This document shows, piece after piece, positions 15,962-24,788 of a DNA stretch of 64,000 nt (position 1 is its first letter; each line of letters opens with the position of its first letter). The position numbers and the translations under genes were made by a program. Below the pieces are notes generated by a model. That model worked only from the letters and a program-made list of their open reading frames with translations, made no database searches and had not been told where the DNA came from. This DNA is from Oscillospiraceae bacterium (GTDB lineage: Bacteria; Bacillota; Clostridia; Oscillospirales; Ruminococcaceae), in the NCBI GenBank assembly GCA_025757985.1, contig CP107210.1, positions 1,612,001-1,676,000 of the forward strand, read 5' to 3'.

Positions 15962-18533
15962 ACGCATACTCTCCTGCTTGTACCTGTTTTACGCTTCCGT
16001 CCGGCAGGCGGATCTCCGCCGTTGTATTGCACGGCACACAGAAGCTGAATTTTGTGCCGGTTTCTGTTTTTTCCCAGCGGCTGGTCACTTTGCCATAGGG
16101 GCTGGCATATTCCGCCTGTGCAAAGGTCAGCCCATCGCCCGGAACCGGGGCCAACACAAAGCGGTTTTCGGCCGCCACGCGGATACCGGCCACCGTGTCA
16201 AACAGCCACTGACAGACCGCGCCGGGAGAATAGTGGTTGCGACTGGCAGACCCTTCCCAGTTTTCCCAGACGGTGGTTGCGCCCTGTGCCACTTCATACA
16301 GCCAGCCGGGGCGCTCCGGGTTCAGCAGCATTTTGTATGCGGTATCCGCATACCCGGACTCGGTCAGCATTGGCAGCAGGAACGGTGTGGACAGAAAACC
16401 GGTGCTGACCCGGTACTGGTAGTTTTCCGCTGCCTGCTTCAGGCGCTGCTGTGCTTTGCTTTTCTCCGCGCCGTCCAGCAGGCCCAGCGCCAGCGGCCGG
16501 ACCAGCTTTGCCTGACGGTCGGTGTCCAACTCGGCAAACTGGCGGTAGGCCTTCTGCGAGCCTTCCACGTAGGTGCGCCACAGGGCGGCATCGTCCGTTT
16601 CGCCCAGTATATCGGCGATTTCCGCCATCGTGGTCATCGTCAGGTGGAAGTAGGCCGTGGCTTCCTCGGTATGCTTGGGGCGGCTTCCTGCCGAAATTGC
16701 CTCGTTGAATTCCTTCGGCTCCAGCCATTCGCCAAGGTGCATCCCCTTCTCGTAGGTGTACGCGTTGTAGGGGTTCGCCTTGGCGGCTTTTTTGTCGCTT
16801 TGCCCCAGATGACCCAGCAGATACGCGGCGTAGCGCTTCATCATCGGCCAGCAGCGGCGCAGGATTTCCACATCGCCATACCGCTTATAATAGCGGTACG
16901 GCACCAGATATACGGCATCCGCCCAACCGACTGACTCGCCGGTGCTCTTGTACATCATCTCGACGCCGTTGTAGGGCAGCACTGCCGGAAGCAGGCCGTT
17001 TTCATACTGTGCGTCCTGCATATCGCGCAGCCATTTGGCAAAGAAAGGCGCGGTGTTCATCAGGTAAGCGCCGGTGTCAAAGAAAATCTGCGCATCGCCG
17101 GTCCAGCCCAGGCGCTCCCGCGTGGGGCAGTCGGTGGGCACATCCAGAAAGTTGCTTTTCATACTCCACCGCGTGTTGCGCAGCAGCTGGTTCACGCACT
17201 CGTCCGAGCAGTGGAAATCCCCGGTCTGCTCCATGGCGGAATAGACTGCAATCGCCGTGAAATCAGCCGGGTTCACCTCGTCGAGTCCCTCAACCTGCAC
17301 ATAGCGGAAGCCGAACACGGTAAAGCTGCTCTTGTAGCAGTCCCTCACGCCGGAGCAGATAAAGTCAATCTCCTGCATCGGGGTCAGCGCGGTTTCGCCG
17401 CTGACCTTGCCGGTCATCAGCTTTTTCACAAGACCCAGCTGCGTCCATTTGTCCGCGGGCTTTGTCTCCTGGATGGGCTGCAGGTTCACATGGCCGCTTT
17501 CGTCCAGCAGCTCGCCGCAGACAAGGCGCAGCCGCTGGCCGGGCTTGCCCTGCACGGTAAATGCCAGATACCCGGCGATATTCTGTCCGAAATCGAGGAT
17601 TTTTGCCCCATCCTGTGCGATGCACAGCACCGGGGTGAACCGTTCCTGCTCAGTAACAGGCACGTTATCGGCGGGCAGCAAGGCAACGTGTTCCGGTGCG
17701 GACACCTCCAGCGCCGTACCGGCATAGCTGGGTTGGCGGCGGGCGTCAAACAGCTCGCCGTCCTTCAAATCGGCAAAGCGCAGGGGGCCGTCATTGCTCC
17801 AACACCAGTCTGCATCAGTGACGATGGTCTGGGTGTGGCCGTCTGCAAATACTACCTCCAGCTGCGCCAGCACGCTGGTCTGCCGGCCGTAGACGTTCGT
17901 CACGCCGTAGGCCGCCACACTGCCGCGGTACCAACCGTCCCCGAGGCGCAACTCCACCGTGTTCTCAGCCTGCAAAAGCGGCGTCGCATCGTAGGCCTGC
18001 ACCTGTATCCGCTTGCGGTAATCGGTTGCGCCGGGGGCAAGGATAAAGTCCTCGACCCGGTGGCCGTTGATAGTCACATCGTAGACGCCGCGGGCGGTTG
18101 CATAGAGCCGCGCTTTCACAATTTCACCGTGCAGCGCGAATTTCTTTTGAAAGCAATCCACCGGGTAGCGCCGGTTTTTCTCCGGCTTGTAATTGCCGCT
18201 AATCCACTTGGCCTGCCAGTTCTCCGGGCTCAGCAGCCCCATTTCAAAGCGGGCAGTGGTTTCCTCACCGGGTGTGCCGTATTCGTCCCACAGGCGCACG
18301 CTCCAATCCAGAATATCGCGGCTGCACAGCGGCTTGCCGCCGTATGCAATCTGCGTCATATGGCCGGACTCCACCCGGCCGCTATCCCAGAGGGTTTCCT
18401 CACCCCGCCGCACCACCAGCTGATAGGCGGTCTGGGTGACGCCGCCTGTGCAGTGCCAGAAAAAGCGTGGCTGCGCGTTGCCCAGCCCCAGCGGGGCGGT
18501 CAGGTATTCCACCTGCAAATGTGTAGCTTTCAT
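15951..18533 (-). CDS. GH78 alpha-L-rhamnosidase
   Basis: An 860-residue enzyme with the GH78 domain order: N-terminal beta-sandwich domains (RFFWHCTGG; AKWISGNYKPEKNRRYPVDC), a domain containing RLYATARGVYDVTINGHRV, then an (alpha/alpha)6 barrel with CPTRERLGWTGDAQIFF, where the acidic residues of the catalytic region lie. The C-terminal WENWEGSASRNHYSPGAV is also characteristic. There is no signal peptide, so it removes terminal rhamnose from imported glycans. Start 18533 follows TGAGGAA. It is tightly packed with GH2 upstream and GH43 downstream. Confidence 0.93.
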   Translation of the reverse strand: MKATHLQVEYLTAPLGLGNAQPRFFWHCTGGVTQTAYQLVVRRGEETLWDSGRVESGHMTQIAYGGKPLCSRDILDWSVRLWDEYGTPGEETTARFEMGLLSPENWQAKWISGNYKPEKNRRYPVDCFQKKFALHGEIVKARLYATARGVYDVTINGHRVEDFILAPGATDYRKRIQVQAYDATPLLQAENTVELRLGDGWYRGSVAAYGVTNVYGRQTSVLAQLEVVFADGHTQTIVTDADWCWSNDGPLRFADLKDGELFDARRQPSYAGTALEVSAPEHVALLPADNVPVTEQERFTPVLCIAQDGAKILDFGQNIAGYLAFTVQGKPGQRLRLVCGELLDESGHVNLQPIQETKPADKWTQLGLVKKLMTGKVSGETALTPMQEIDFICSGVRDCYKSSFTVFGFRYVQVEGLDEVNPADFTAIAVYSAMEQTGDFHCSDECVNQLLRNTRWSMKSNFLDVPTDCPTRERLGWTGDAQIFFDTGAYLMNTAPFFAKWLRDMQDAQYENGLLPAVLPYNGVEMMYKSTGESVGWADAVYLVPYRYYKRYGDVEILRRCWPMMKRYAAYLLGHLGQSDKKAAKANPYNAYTYEKGMHLGEWLEPKEFNEAISAGSRPKHTEEATAYFHLTMTTMAEIADILGETDDAALWRTYVEGSQKAYRQFAELDTDRQAKLVRPLALGLLDGAEKSKAQQRLKQAAENYQYRVSTGFLSTPFLLPMLTESGYADTAYKMLLNPERPGWLYEVAQGATTVWENWEGSASRNHYSPGAVCQWLFDTVAGIRVAAENRFVLAPVPGDGLTFAQAEYASPYGKVTSRWEKTETGTKFSFCVPCNTTAEIRLPDGSVKQVQAGEYAYEV

Positions 18534-18544
18534 CGGGCATTTCC

Positions 18545-20824
18545 TCATTGAATCGTAATTTCTGCTTTACCGGTATGTTCACCGTCCGTTGCGGTCACGG
18601 TCAGCGTGCCGCTGTCGCCTGCCCGGACGATGGCCAGCGCCGCACCGTAATAGGTCGTAAAGCTGCCGGTGTGGTACTGCTCCTCGGTGCGGGGGTTGGC
18701 CGAACCAAAGGCCAACAGCTCGCCGCCCGCTACGGTCACAGTCAGTTTGCGGTCGGTGTTCGACTCCGTCACGCCGTTGGTGCCGGTCAACTGTACCGGG
18801 ACATAGACAAGCTCACCGGCGTGTGCCGTGACTTTTTCGGGCTGTACCGCAATTTGCAGCGGGGCTTCGGCGCTGTGCAGCTCACTGCGGCCAAGCTCGC
18901 GTCCATCCGGGCCGTAGGCCGCCGCCGCCAGCGTGCCCGGCGCATACTTTACCTTGAAAACTGCCTTGCACCCCTTTGTGCGCGCCTTGGCGATGGATTT
19001 CCCGTTCAGGAACAGCTCCACGCTGGCGGCGTCAAAGTAGACCTCCACCACGGCTTTTTTGCCGTTGCAGCCGGACCAGCTCCAGCTGGGCAGGGCATTT
19101 GTGCCGCGCCATGTTGCCTTGGCCGGTTTTGTATCGTGGTTGATGGGTTGCACGCAGATGGCCGGGTTGTCCAGCTTGCCCCAAACAGCCGCCGCGTGGA
19201 ACGCCTCGCCGTTCGGGTTGCCCAGAATGTCAAACGCGCCCACATCGGCCAGCAGCCACGGATACGGCTTGTCAAAGCCCTTGCCGTCCGGCGTGTAGGC
19301 CCATGCGCCAATGCCGACCTCGCCGAGGTAGTCCCACGCCGTCCACATAAAATCGCCGACCAGATAGGGGTACTGCTTGACCATTGCCCAGTTTTTGGCA
19401 ATGTCCTGCGGGAAGGTCTCACTGCCCACCACCACGCGGTTGGGGTGGGCCTTGCCCTCGAGCGGGTAGCGGCCGGAGGCGTAGTTGTAGCCCGCAATGT
19501 CCAGCGCATCCAGCACCGGGGTAGTAATGCTATCGGCCTTTTTGCCGTTGGCACCCCTGTTCATACCGGGGCCGACCACCGAGGTAATCAGGTTGAACAT
19601 CGTGCTGGACATTCCCTGCATTTTGCCGTCATCGGATTTTTCCAGCCCGCCCTCTTCCTTGTAGACGCCCTTGCCGTTGGCGCTGCGGGTAAGAATCATC
19701 AGGTTCATGCCGCCGGTCACAGCGCGGTTTGCATCAAGACTGTGCAGATAGTCCACCATCTCCTTGGCGGCCTGCACGCCCGCTGGCTTGGCGGGCTCGG
19801 AAACCTCGTTGCCGATGGAATACAGAATCACACTGGGGTGATTGAAGTCCCGGCTGACCATGGCCTGCAGATCTGCCATATAGTTTTCCTTCCAAGAACC
19901 GGCGTAGTCATGTACAGTTTTGTGGTTGTACCACATATCCCACGTCTCGTCCATCAAATAGACGCCGAGCTTGTCGCACGCCTCCAGCATGGCGCGGGAG
20001 CAGGGATTGTGCGCGCAGCGGATGGCGTTGAACCCGGCCTCCTTCAGCTTTTTCACGCGGCGGAGTTCGCTCTCGTCATAGGTGGCCGCGCCCAGAATCC
20101 CGCTGTCATGGTGGAGGCAGCCGCCGCGCAGCAGCGTTTCCTGCCCATTGATGAACAGCCCCTTGGCCGACCATTCCACCTTGCGGATGCCAAAGGTCAG
20201 CGCGGCCTCATCGCTGCCGTTGGTGATTTTTGCAGTGTAGAGGTTCGGTGCGCCCTCGCTCCACAGCTTGGCATTGGGGATGGTAAGCGTAAAGTCCGTG
20301 CCCTCGCCCTGCACCCCGGCTGCATCAAAATGAACCGGCGCGTCGCTTTGCACCCGGATGACGGTCGGGGCAATGCTCACCGTGCTGACACGCACGCTCT
20401 CGGGCACAATGCCGTCCTTGGGGCCGGTCCAGAGCCAGACCGGGCGGTAGATGCCCGCGCCGGAATACCAGCGGGAATCCGGGTGCTGTACGGCACATTC
20501 CACACGCAGGGTGTTTTCGCCGTCCTGCAAAAAGGCGTCAGCCTCCACAAAGAACGGAATGTAGCCGTAGGCCGCACCGCCCGCTAGCTTGCCGTTGATG
20601 TAGACCTTGGCGTCCTTATACACGCCCTCAAACTGTAAAAGCACGTGCTCCGCCGCAGGCCGCGGGAAGGTTTTTTCATAGGTAAAGCTACCGTCCGGGA
20701 AAAACGCCCCCGCACTGCCGCAGGCCGCCTTTGGGCCGCGCGGTTGTTGAATCATTGCATCGTGCGGCAAGGTCACAGCCTTGCCGTTGCAGCGCCAGTT
20801 ATCGTTAAAAGAAACTCGTTTCAT
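18545..20824 (-). CDS. GH2 glycoside hydrolase (beta-galactosidase type)
   Basis: A 759-residue GH2 enzyme: N-terminal sugar-binding jelly roll (VSFNDNWRCNGKAVTLPHDA; DSRWYSGAGIYRPVWLW), an immunoglobulin-like domain, then a TIM barrel with AIRCAHNPCSRAMLEACDKL and the acid/base glutamate in YSIGNEVSEP. VGSETFPQ probably holds the nucleophile glutamate. C-terminal domains include an Ig-like repeat (LVYVPVQLTGTNGVTESNTD). There is no signal peptide. Beta-galactosidase is the commonest activity for this architecture, but beta-glucuronidase or related specificity cannot be excluded. Confidence 0.88.
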   Translation of the reverse strand: MKRVSFNDNWRCNGKAVTLPHDAMIQQPRGPKAACGSAGAFFPDGSFTYEKTFPRPAAEHVLLQFEGVYKDAKVYINGKLAGGAAYGYIPFFVEADAFLQDGENTLRVECAVQHPDSRWYSGAGIYRPVWLWTGPKDGIVPESVRVSTVSIAPTVIRVQSDAPVHFDAAGVQGEGTDFTLTIPNAKLWSEGAPNLYTAKITNGSDEAALTFGIRKVEWSAKGLFINGQETLLRGGCLHHDSGILGAATYDESELRRVKKLKEAGFNAIRCAHNPCSRAMLEACDKLGVYLMDETWDMWYNHKTVHDYAGSWKENYMADLQAMVSRDFNHPSVILYSIGNEVSEPAKPAGVQAAKEMVDYLHSLDANRAVTGGMNLMILTRSANGKGVYKEEGGLEKSDDGKMQGMSSTMFNLITSVVGPGMNRGANGKKADSITTPVLDALDIAGYNYASGRYPLEGKAHPNRVVVGSETFPQDIAKNWAMVKQYPYLVGDFMWTAWDYLGEVGIGAWAYTPDGKGFDKPYPWLLADVGAFDILGNPNGEAFHAAAVWGKLDNPAICVQPINHDTKPAKATWRGTNALPSWSWSGCNGKKAVVEVYFDAASVELFLNGKSIAKARTKGCKAVFKVKYAPGTLAAAAYGPDGRELGRSELHSAEAPLQIAVQPEKVTAHAGELVYVPVQLTGTNGVTESNTDRKLTVTVAGGELLAFGSANPRTEEQYHTGSFTTYYGAALAIVRAGDSGTLTVTATDGEHTGKAEITIQ

Positions 20825-20850
20825 CGTACTATTCCTTTCTCATCAGCGGG

Positions 20851-22590
20851 TTACAGCCTTTGGGGCGTGCCCTCGGTAATGCCGCCCTCGCCAAAGCTAT
20901 CCACGGCAAAGTAGTAGGTCTGGTCCTTGTTGAGCATCGTCAGCACAACGCCGGGCGTCTCGTATACCAGATAGCTTGCATACAGCTTATCCGGCGCGAT
21001 GCCGTAACGGACATTGTAGCCGACGGCATAATCCGCCCGCGGCCATGAGAGCTGTGCTGTAGTGGCATCCATCCGGGCGGTGGTGACGGTTTCCACCGCT
21101 GCGGGCGCTTTGCCATGCGGCAGGCCAAAAACACGCAGACCGCTGAGGGCAAATTTCTCATGGTAGGGCAGTTCTTCCGCCGTCAGGCGTAGGTACCGCA
21201 CCCGCACGCCAGCTTCAAAATACAGGCAGTCGTGTGCCAAATCGCTGTCAGCGCGGCGCTTGTCCTGCAATACGAACCACTCGTTTCCGTCCGTGCTGCC
21301 TTCCAGCAGCCAGCGGGTGCGCAAATTGCGGCCGGAGTCAATATAGCGGTTGCTGGTTTGAAGGTCGGAACGCTCCGCCCTTGGCTTTTTGAGGACCGGC
21401 ACATCCACATCAGCAAAGTCAATCTGCACCGCGCATACCGTGTAGGTGCCGCCCAGATCCAGCTTGTACCATTCGCCCTTGCAACCCTCGGCGCACCAGC
21501 AGCTGCGGATATCCTCATTCAGGGCCAGCTCTACACCATGCCCCGCCGTGGCGGAGGATGCCGTGCCGGTCTTTTTGTAGCTCAGCAGCATCCATGCCGG
21601 GCGCAAGTTCATCGGGTCAAATTTGCCCTGCGGAAGCTGCAACGGCCAGTCGGCATAGTTCTGGTTGCAGTAGAGAATCCCGTCCTCGTCCACACCAGCC
21701 GGGAAAAGCCCCACGCGGCGCTCAAAGCTGGCATTTACCGAAATGCGCATTGACGCTGCGTGCCACCAGTTGCCGTAGGCGTCCTGAATCGTGCTGCCGT
21801 GCCCCGCACCGGTGATGAATCCTCCCGGCTTGGAGGACATGGGGTTGTGCTGCTGGTAGACAAACGGCCCCATCGGGTTTTCGCCGATATACACACCGTT
21901 TCCGTAGGTGGGAACCTCTGTAGCCGGGGCGGCATACTGCAGATAGTATTTGCCGTTGATTTTGCTCATGAACGCGCCTTCAATAAACGGTGCGTCCTTG
22001 CCGCGGCCGGATAGCTCCATCAATTTGTAGAGCATCCGCATGGCAAGGGTCGGTTTTTCCGCCTCCCGGCCCGGGAAATCCTGCCGTTCAAAGCCGTGCT
22101 CCTGCGGCTGGCCGAAAATCAGCGCTTTCTTTTCGCCAATCGCCAAAAAGGTTTTGCTGTCCAGCTCAATGCCGTAAATCGGGCGGCCGCTGTCGCAGCC
22201 CCAGTAGAAATACACCCGCCCGTCATCGTCCACAAAGGTATCCGGGTCCCAGAAGGCAAACGGCTCACTGACCTTCTCATAGGTGTCGGCGAAGGGGTCT
22301 TTTGTGCGCCATATCGTGCTGTGGTGGCGGTCAGAGGCACAGAAAATCAACCATTCCCCTGCCTGGCGTACATCCGGCGCGTAGTGGTACAGCTCCAGAT
22401 TGCGGTTTTCGTGCCAGCTCCAGTGCAGCAAATCCTTGGAGTAGTAAAACCCCGCCGACATGGAGGCAAACAGATAATACGTTCCCTTAAAGAGAATCAG
22501 CGTCGGGTCGGCAACTTCCCGGTGCGCAGCCTTGCCGTAGTGCTGGTATTTGTATTCCAGATTCAGTGGGTTACAATAATAATCCATCAT
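20851..22590 (-). CDS. GH43 enzyme with discoidin-like and FnIII domains
   Basis: A 579-residue protein. Residues about 25-330 form a GH43-type propeller (REVADPTLILFKGTYYLFAS with the catalytic-type aspartate; WDPDTFVDDDGRVYFYWG; FIEGAFMSKINGKYYLQYA with the acid glutamate). Residues about 350-480 are an F5/8 type C (discoidin-like) carbohydrate-binding domain. The last 85 residues form a fibronectin type III domain (TTAQLSWPRADYAVGYNVRY). It lacks a signal peptide. A hairpin and 58 bp separate it from the symporter gene upstream. Substrate unknown; arabinan, xylan or galactan side chains are likely for the family. Confidence 0.85.
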   Translation of the reverse strand: MMDYYCNPLNLEYKYQHYGKAAHREVADPTLILFKGTYYLFASMSAGFYYSKDLLHWSWHENRNLELYHYAPDVRQAGEWLIFCASDRHHSTIWRTKDPFADTYEKVSEPFAFWDPDTFVDDDGRVYFYWGCDSGRPIYGIELDSKTFLAIGEKKALIFGQPQEHGFERQDFPGREAEKPTLAMRMLYKLMELSGRGKDAPFIEGAFMSKINGKYYLQYAAPATEVPTYGNGVYIGENPMGPFVYQQHNPMSSKPGGFITGAGHGSTIQDAYGNWWHAASMRISVNASFERRVGLFPAGVDEDGILYCNQNYADWPLQLPQGKFDPMNLRPAWMLLSYKKTGTASSATAGHGVELALNEDIRSCWCAEGCKGEWYKLDLGGTYTVCAVQIDFADVDVPVLKKPRAERSDLQTSNRYIDSGRNLRTRWLLEGSTDGNEWFVLQDKRRADSDLAHDCLYFEAGVRVRYLRLTAEELPYHEKFALSGLRVFGLPHGKAPAAVETVTTARMDATTAQLSWPRADYAVGYNVRYGIAPDKLYASYLVYETPGVVLTMLNKDQTYYFAVDSFGEGGITEGTPQRL

Positions 22591-22601
22591 TTCCTCCCGA
22601 G

Positions 22602-22646
22602 AATCAGGATAAGAACGGCGGTTTTTCCGCCGTTCTTATCCTGATT
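22602..22646. terminator. Perfect 20-bp hairpin between symporter and GH43
   Basis: Arms 22602-22621 and 22627-22646 pair perfectly around a short loop and are followed by TTTT on the plus strand only. For the leftward operon there is no U-run, so it may act as an mRNA-stabilising or processing hairpin between symporter and enzyme genes rather than a full terminator. Confidence 0.7.
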
Positions 22647-22648
22647 TT

Positions 22649-24313
22649 TTACTTTTTCTTGGCCGCCTTGGCAGCTTCCTTCACTTTCTTTTCCGCCAGC
22701 TTGGCCTGATATTTGGCCTCTTCCTCGTCAAAATTCAGGCCCTTCTTGGCGCATCTGGCCTTCAGCTCCTCAATGCGTTTGGCCTCGGCAATTTTGTCCT
22801 GCTCGGCCTGCTCCATCGCCGCCTTTTCCTCGGGCGAGTAGTAGACCTCGCCGCGTGCCTCGGCCTCGGCCTTATGGCGGGCGGTAATATCGGCAGAAAT
22901 CTGCGGCATCTTCTCCTCAACGTCAAAGCGAATCATCAGCAGCGAGCCAATCAGGTAGCCAATCATCGGCACGCCCACAAAGCACCACTTGAAGAAGGTC
23001 TGCAGCGCCGCGGGCTGGGTGATAACGTCAGCGGCAGAGGTCGGGGTAATGTAGCCCAGCCCACTGATACCGGCCAGCAGAATCGTCTGCGCCGCACCGG
23101 CTGCAACCGTGATGATAATGCTGTACACCGACGCAGAGAAGCCGTCGGCGCGGTAGCCGTTCTTCCACTCGATGTGGTCCAGCGCCTCGGCCAGCTGCGC
23201 AGCCATAACATAGCTTGGCAGTGCGCCGATGGACTTGATGACCAGACCGCTCAGAACAATGCCCATATTGCTGCCGCCCAGCAGCACAATCAGTGAGCCG
23301 ATGGCCGCAATGCCGAAGCCGAACATCATCACATACCGCTTACCGAATTTGCGCACCAGCGGCCACAGCAGCACAAGGCCGATACCCAGCGGTGCCTGCC
23401 CAATCATGTTGACCAGCACCTGCTTGGCAGCACCGGAATCGACCGAATTGCCTAGTACCCAGTTGCAGTAATAAATCATGCCGTTGGTCGAAAGACCGTT
23501 AAAAATCTGGTAGGTCAGCCAGAAGCCCATGACAATCAACCAATAGGGGTCATTCAGGCAGGCCTTCATCTGCTGGGCAAAGCTAATTTTATTTTCCTCC
23601 GCGCCCTTACCTATGGGCGCTGCATCCTCGGTCACGCGCTCCTTGGTGAAGTAGTATTCCAGCAACGTTGCCGGGATGGCCAGCACCGAGAGGATGCTCA
23701 TCATGGTAATCCAGGTTCCCTGTGAATCCGCGCCGACGCCAAAGGCGCGAATCATCAGCGGCATAACAATCGTAACCAGCATACCGGGAATCATCGTGGT
23801 GCCGGTGGAGTTCAGCAGCGCCAGTGTGTCGCGTTGCTTGGTGTTGCGGGTGGACAGCGGCACCATCAGGGAGTGGCTCATATTGTAGATGGTGAACGCC
23901 AGCGCAAAGAACAGGTTGTAGCTGACCACAATCCAGATGATTTTCACCGTGTAGGAGGCCTTCGGCACAGTGTAGAGCAAAATGCCGGTGACGGCAATCA
24001 GCACGCCGGAAATCAGCACCCACGGCCGCGCCTTGCCCTGCCTTGTGCGGGTATTGTCAATGATGCGGCCCATCACGATGTTTGTGGCAGCGTCCACAAT
24101 TTTGGAAATGACCGGCATCAGAGTCAGAAACATACCGGTAATGCCCAGCACATCGGTATAGAACTGCGTCAGATAGGTGCTCGCAATGCCGTAATAGCAC
24201 ATATACAATAGACACGGGCCAAAGAAATAGCCCAGCCAACGCTCACTGTTCTGTGTGTTGGCCGATTTGATTTTAGAGTCAAAGAATTTTGACTCAAAGA
24301 GTTTTGTCAGCAT
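22649..24313 (-). CDS. GPH-family sugar:cation symporter
   Basis: A 554-residue membrane protein with about 12 hydrophobic segments. Motifs include PVISKIVDAATNIVMGRIIDNTRTRQGKARPW, split here as PVISKIVDAATNIVMG and IIDNTRTRQGKARPW, the signature of the glycoside-pentoside-hexuronide (MelB-like) family. The ATG at 24313 follows AGGAGG; frames reaching further upstream have no ribosome site. The C-terminal 90 residues are a charged, Ala/Lys/Glu-rich coiled-coil tail, unusual for the family. It probably imports the oligosaccharide cut by the adjacent GH enzymes and is transcribed divergently from the AraC gene. Confidence 0.92.
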   Translation of the reverse strand: MLTKLFESKFFDSKIKSANTQNSERWLGYFFGPCLLYMCYYGIASTYLTQFYTDVLGITGMFLTLMPVISKIVDAATNIVMGRIIDNTRTRQGKARPWVLISGVLIAVTGILLYTVPKASYTVKIIWIVVSYNLFFALAFTIYNMSHSLMVPLSTRNTKQRDTLALLNSTGTTMIPGMLVTIVMPLMIRAFGVGADSQGTWITMMSILSVLAIPATLLEYYFTKERVTEDAAPIGKGAEENKISFAQQMKACLNDPYWLIVMGFWLTYQIFNGLSTNGMIYYCNWVLGNSVDSGAAKQVLVNMIGQAPLGIGLVLLWPLVRKFGKRYVMMFGFGIAAIGSLIVLLGGSNMGIVLSGLVIKSIGALPSYVMAAQLAEALDHIEWKNGYRADGFSASVYSIIITVAAGAAQTILLAGISGLGYITPTSAADVITQPAALQTFFKWCFVGVPMIGYLIGSLLMIRFDVEEKMPQISADITARHKAEAEARGEVYYSPEEKAAMEQAEQDKIAEAKRIEELKARCAKKGLNFDEEEAKYQAKLAEKKVKEAAKAAKKK

Positions 24314-24453
24314 GATACGCCTCCTGTTGTTTTTTGGGCCGTTCCTCATTTTGCAAGCAGCGCGGCGCGTTCTTTTGGCCGCAAGAACGCTTGCCGCCTG
24401 CTTGGCTCCTGCTCTATATATAACACAACGCACGCCGATTTGTATTTTATATA

Positions 24454-24514
24454 TTAGCTAATAGTTTCGTATTTTAGCTATTCTATTGAAATGTAGCAAA
24501 AAAATGATTATAAT
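24454..24514. promoter_or_regulatory. Divergent control region of the GH78/GPH cluster
   Basis: TTAGCTA repeats directly at 24454 and 24474, 20 bp apart (two helical turns), which suits an AraC-type activator. A forward promoter TTGAAA (24486-24491), 17 bp, TATAAT (24509-24514) drives the small protein and AraC gene. The palindrome TTAGCTAA at 24454-24461 also occurs in the mannan-locus operators. Confidence 0.6.
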
Positions 24515-24551
24515 GAACAAAAAGCAGAAGTCAAACCGAAGGGAGCCCTCT

Positions 24552-24785
24552 ATGAAGCTGCGCAAAAATATTGATTATGGAAGGTTGCTGCAGGCCATCG
24601 GGCAATGCAGCGGCAATGTTATGCTGGTGACAACGGATGGCGACTGCCTGAACCTGAAATCCACGCTGTCGCAGTTTATCTTTGCCGCCGCAGTCAGCGG
24701 GCAGGTGCAGCTGCAGGATGCTGCTTTGCAGATAGAGAGCAAGACCGACGAAGCCATCCTGCTTCCTTTTCTTTGCGAGGAGTAA
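24552..24785 (+). CDS. Small conserved protein upstream of AraC (77 aa)
   Basis: A 77-residue protein beginning MKLRKNIDYGRLLQAIGQCS, containing GNVMLVTTDGDCLNLKSTLS and a hydrophobic FIFAAAVSG segment. Similar small proteins in Clostridia are often labelled polyA polymerase without evidence; I would call it a protein of unknown function. AGGGAG precedes the ATG. The AraC regulator follows after three bases, so the two are expressed together and may work together. Confidence 0.7.
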   Translation: MKLRKNIDYGRLLQAIGQCSGNVMLVTTDGDCLNLKSTLSQFIFAAAVSGQVQLQDAALQIESKTDEAILLPFLCEE

Positions 24786-24788
24786 GCC

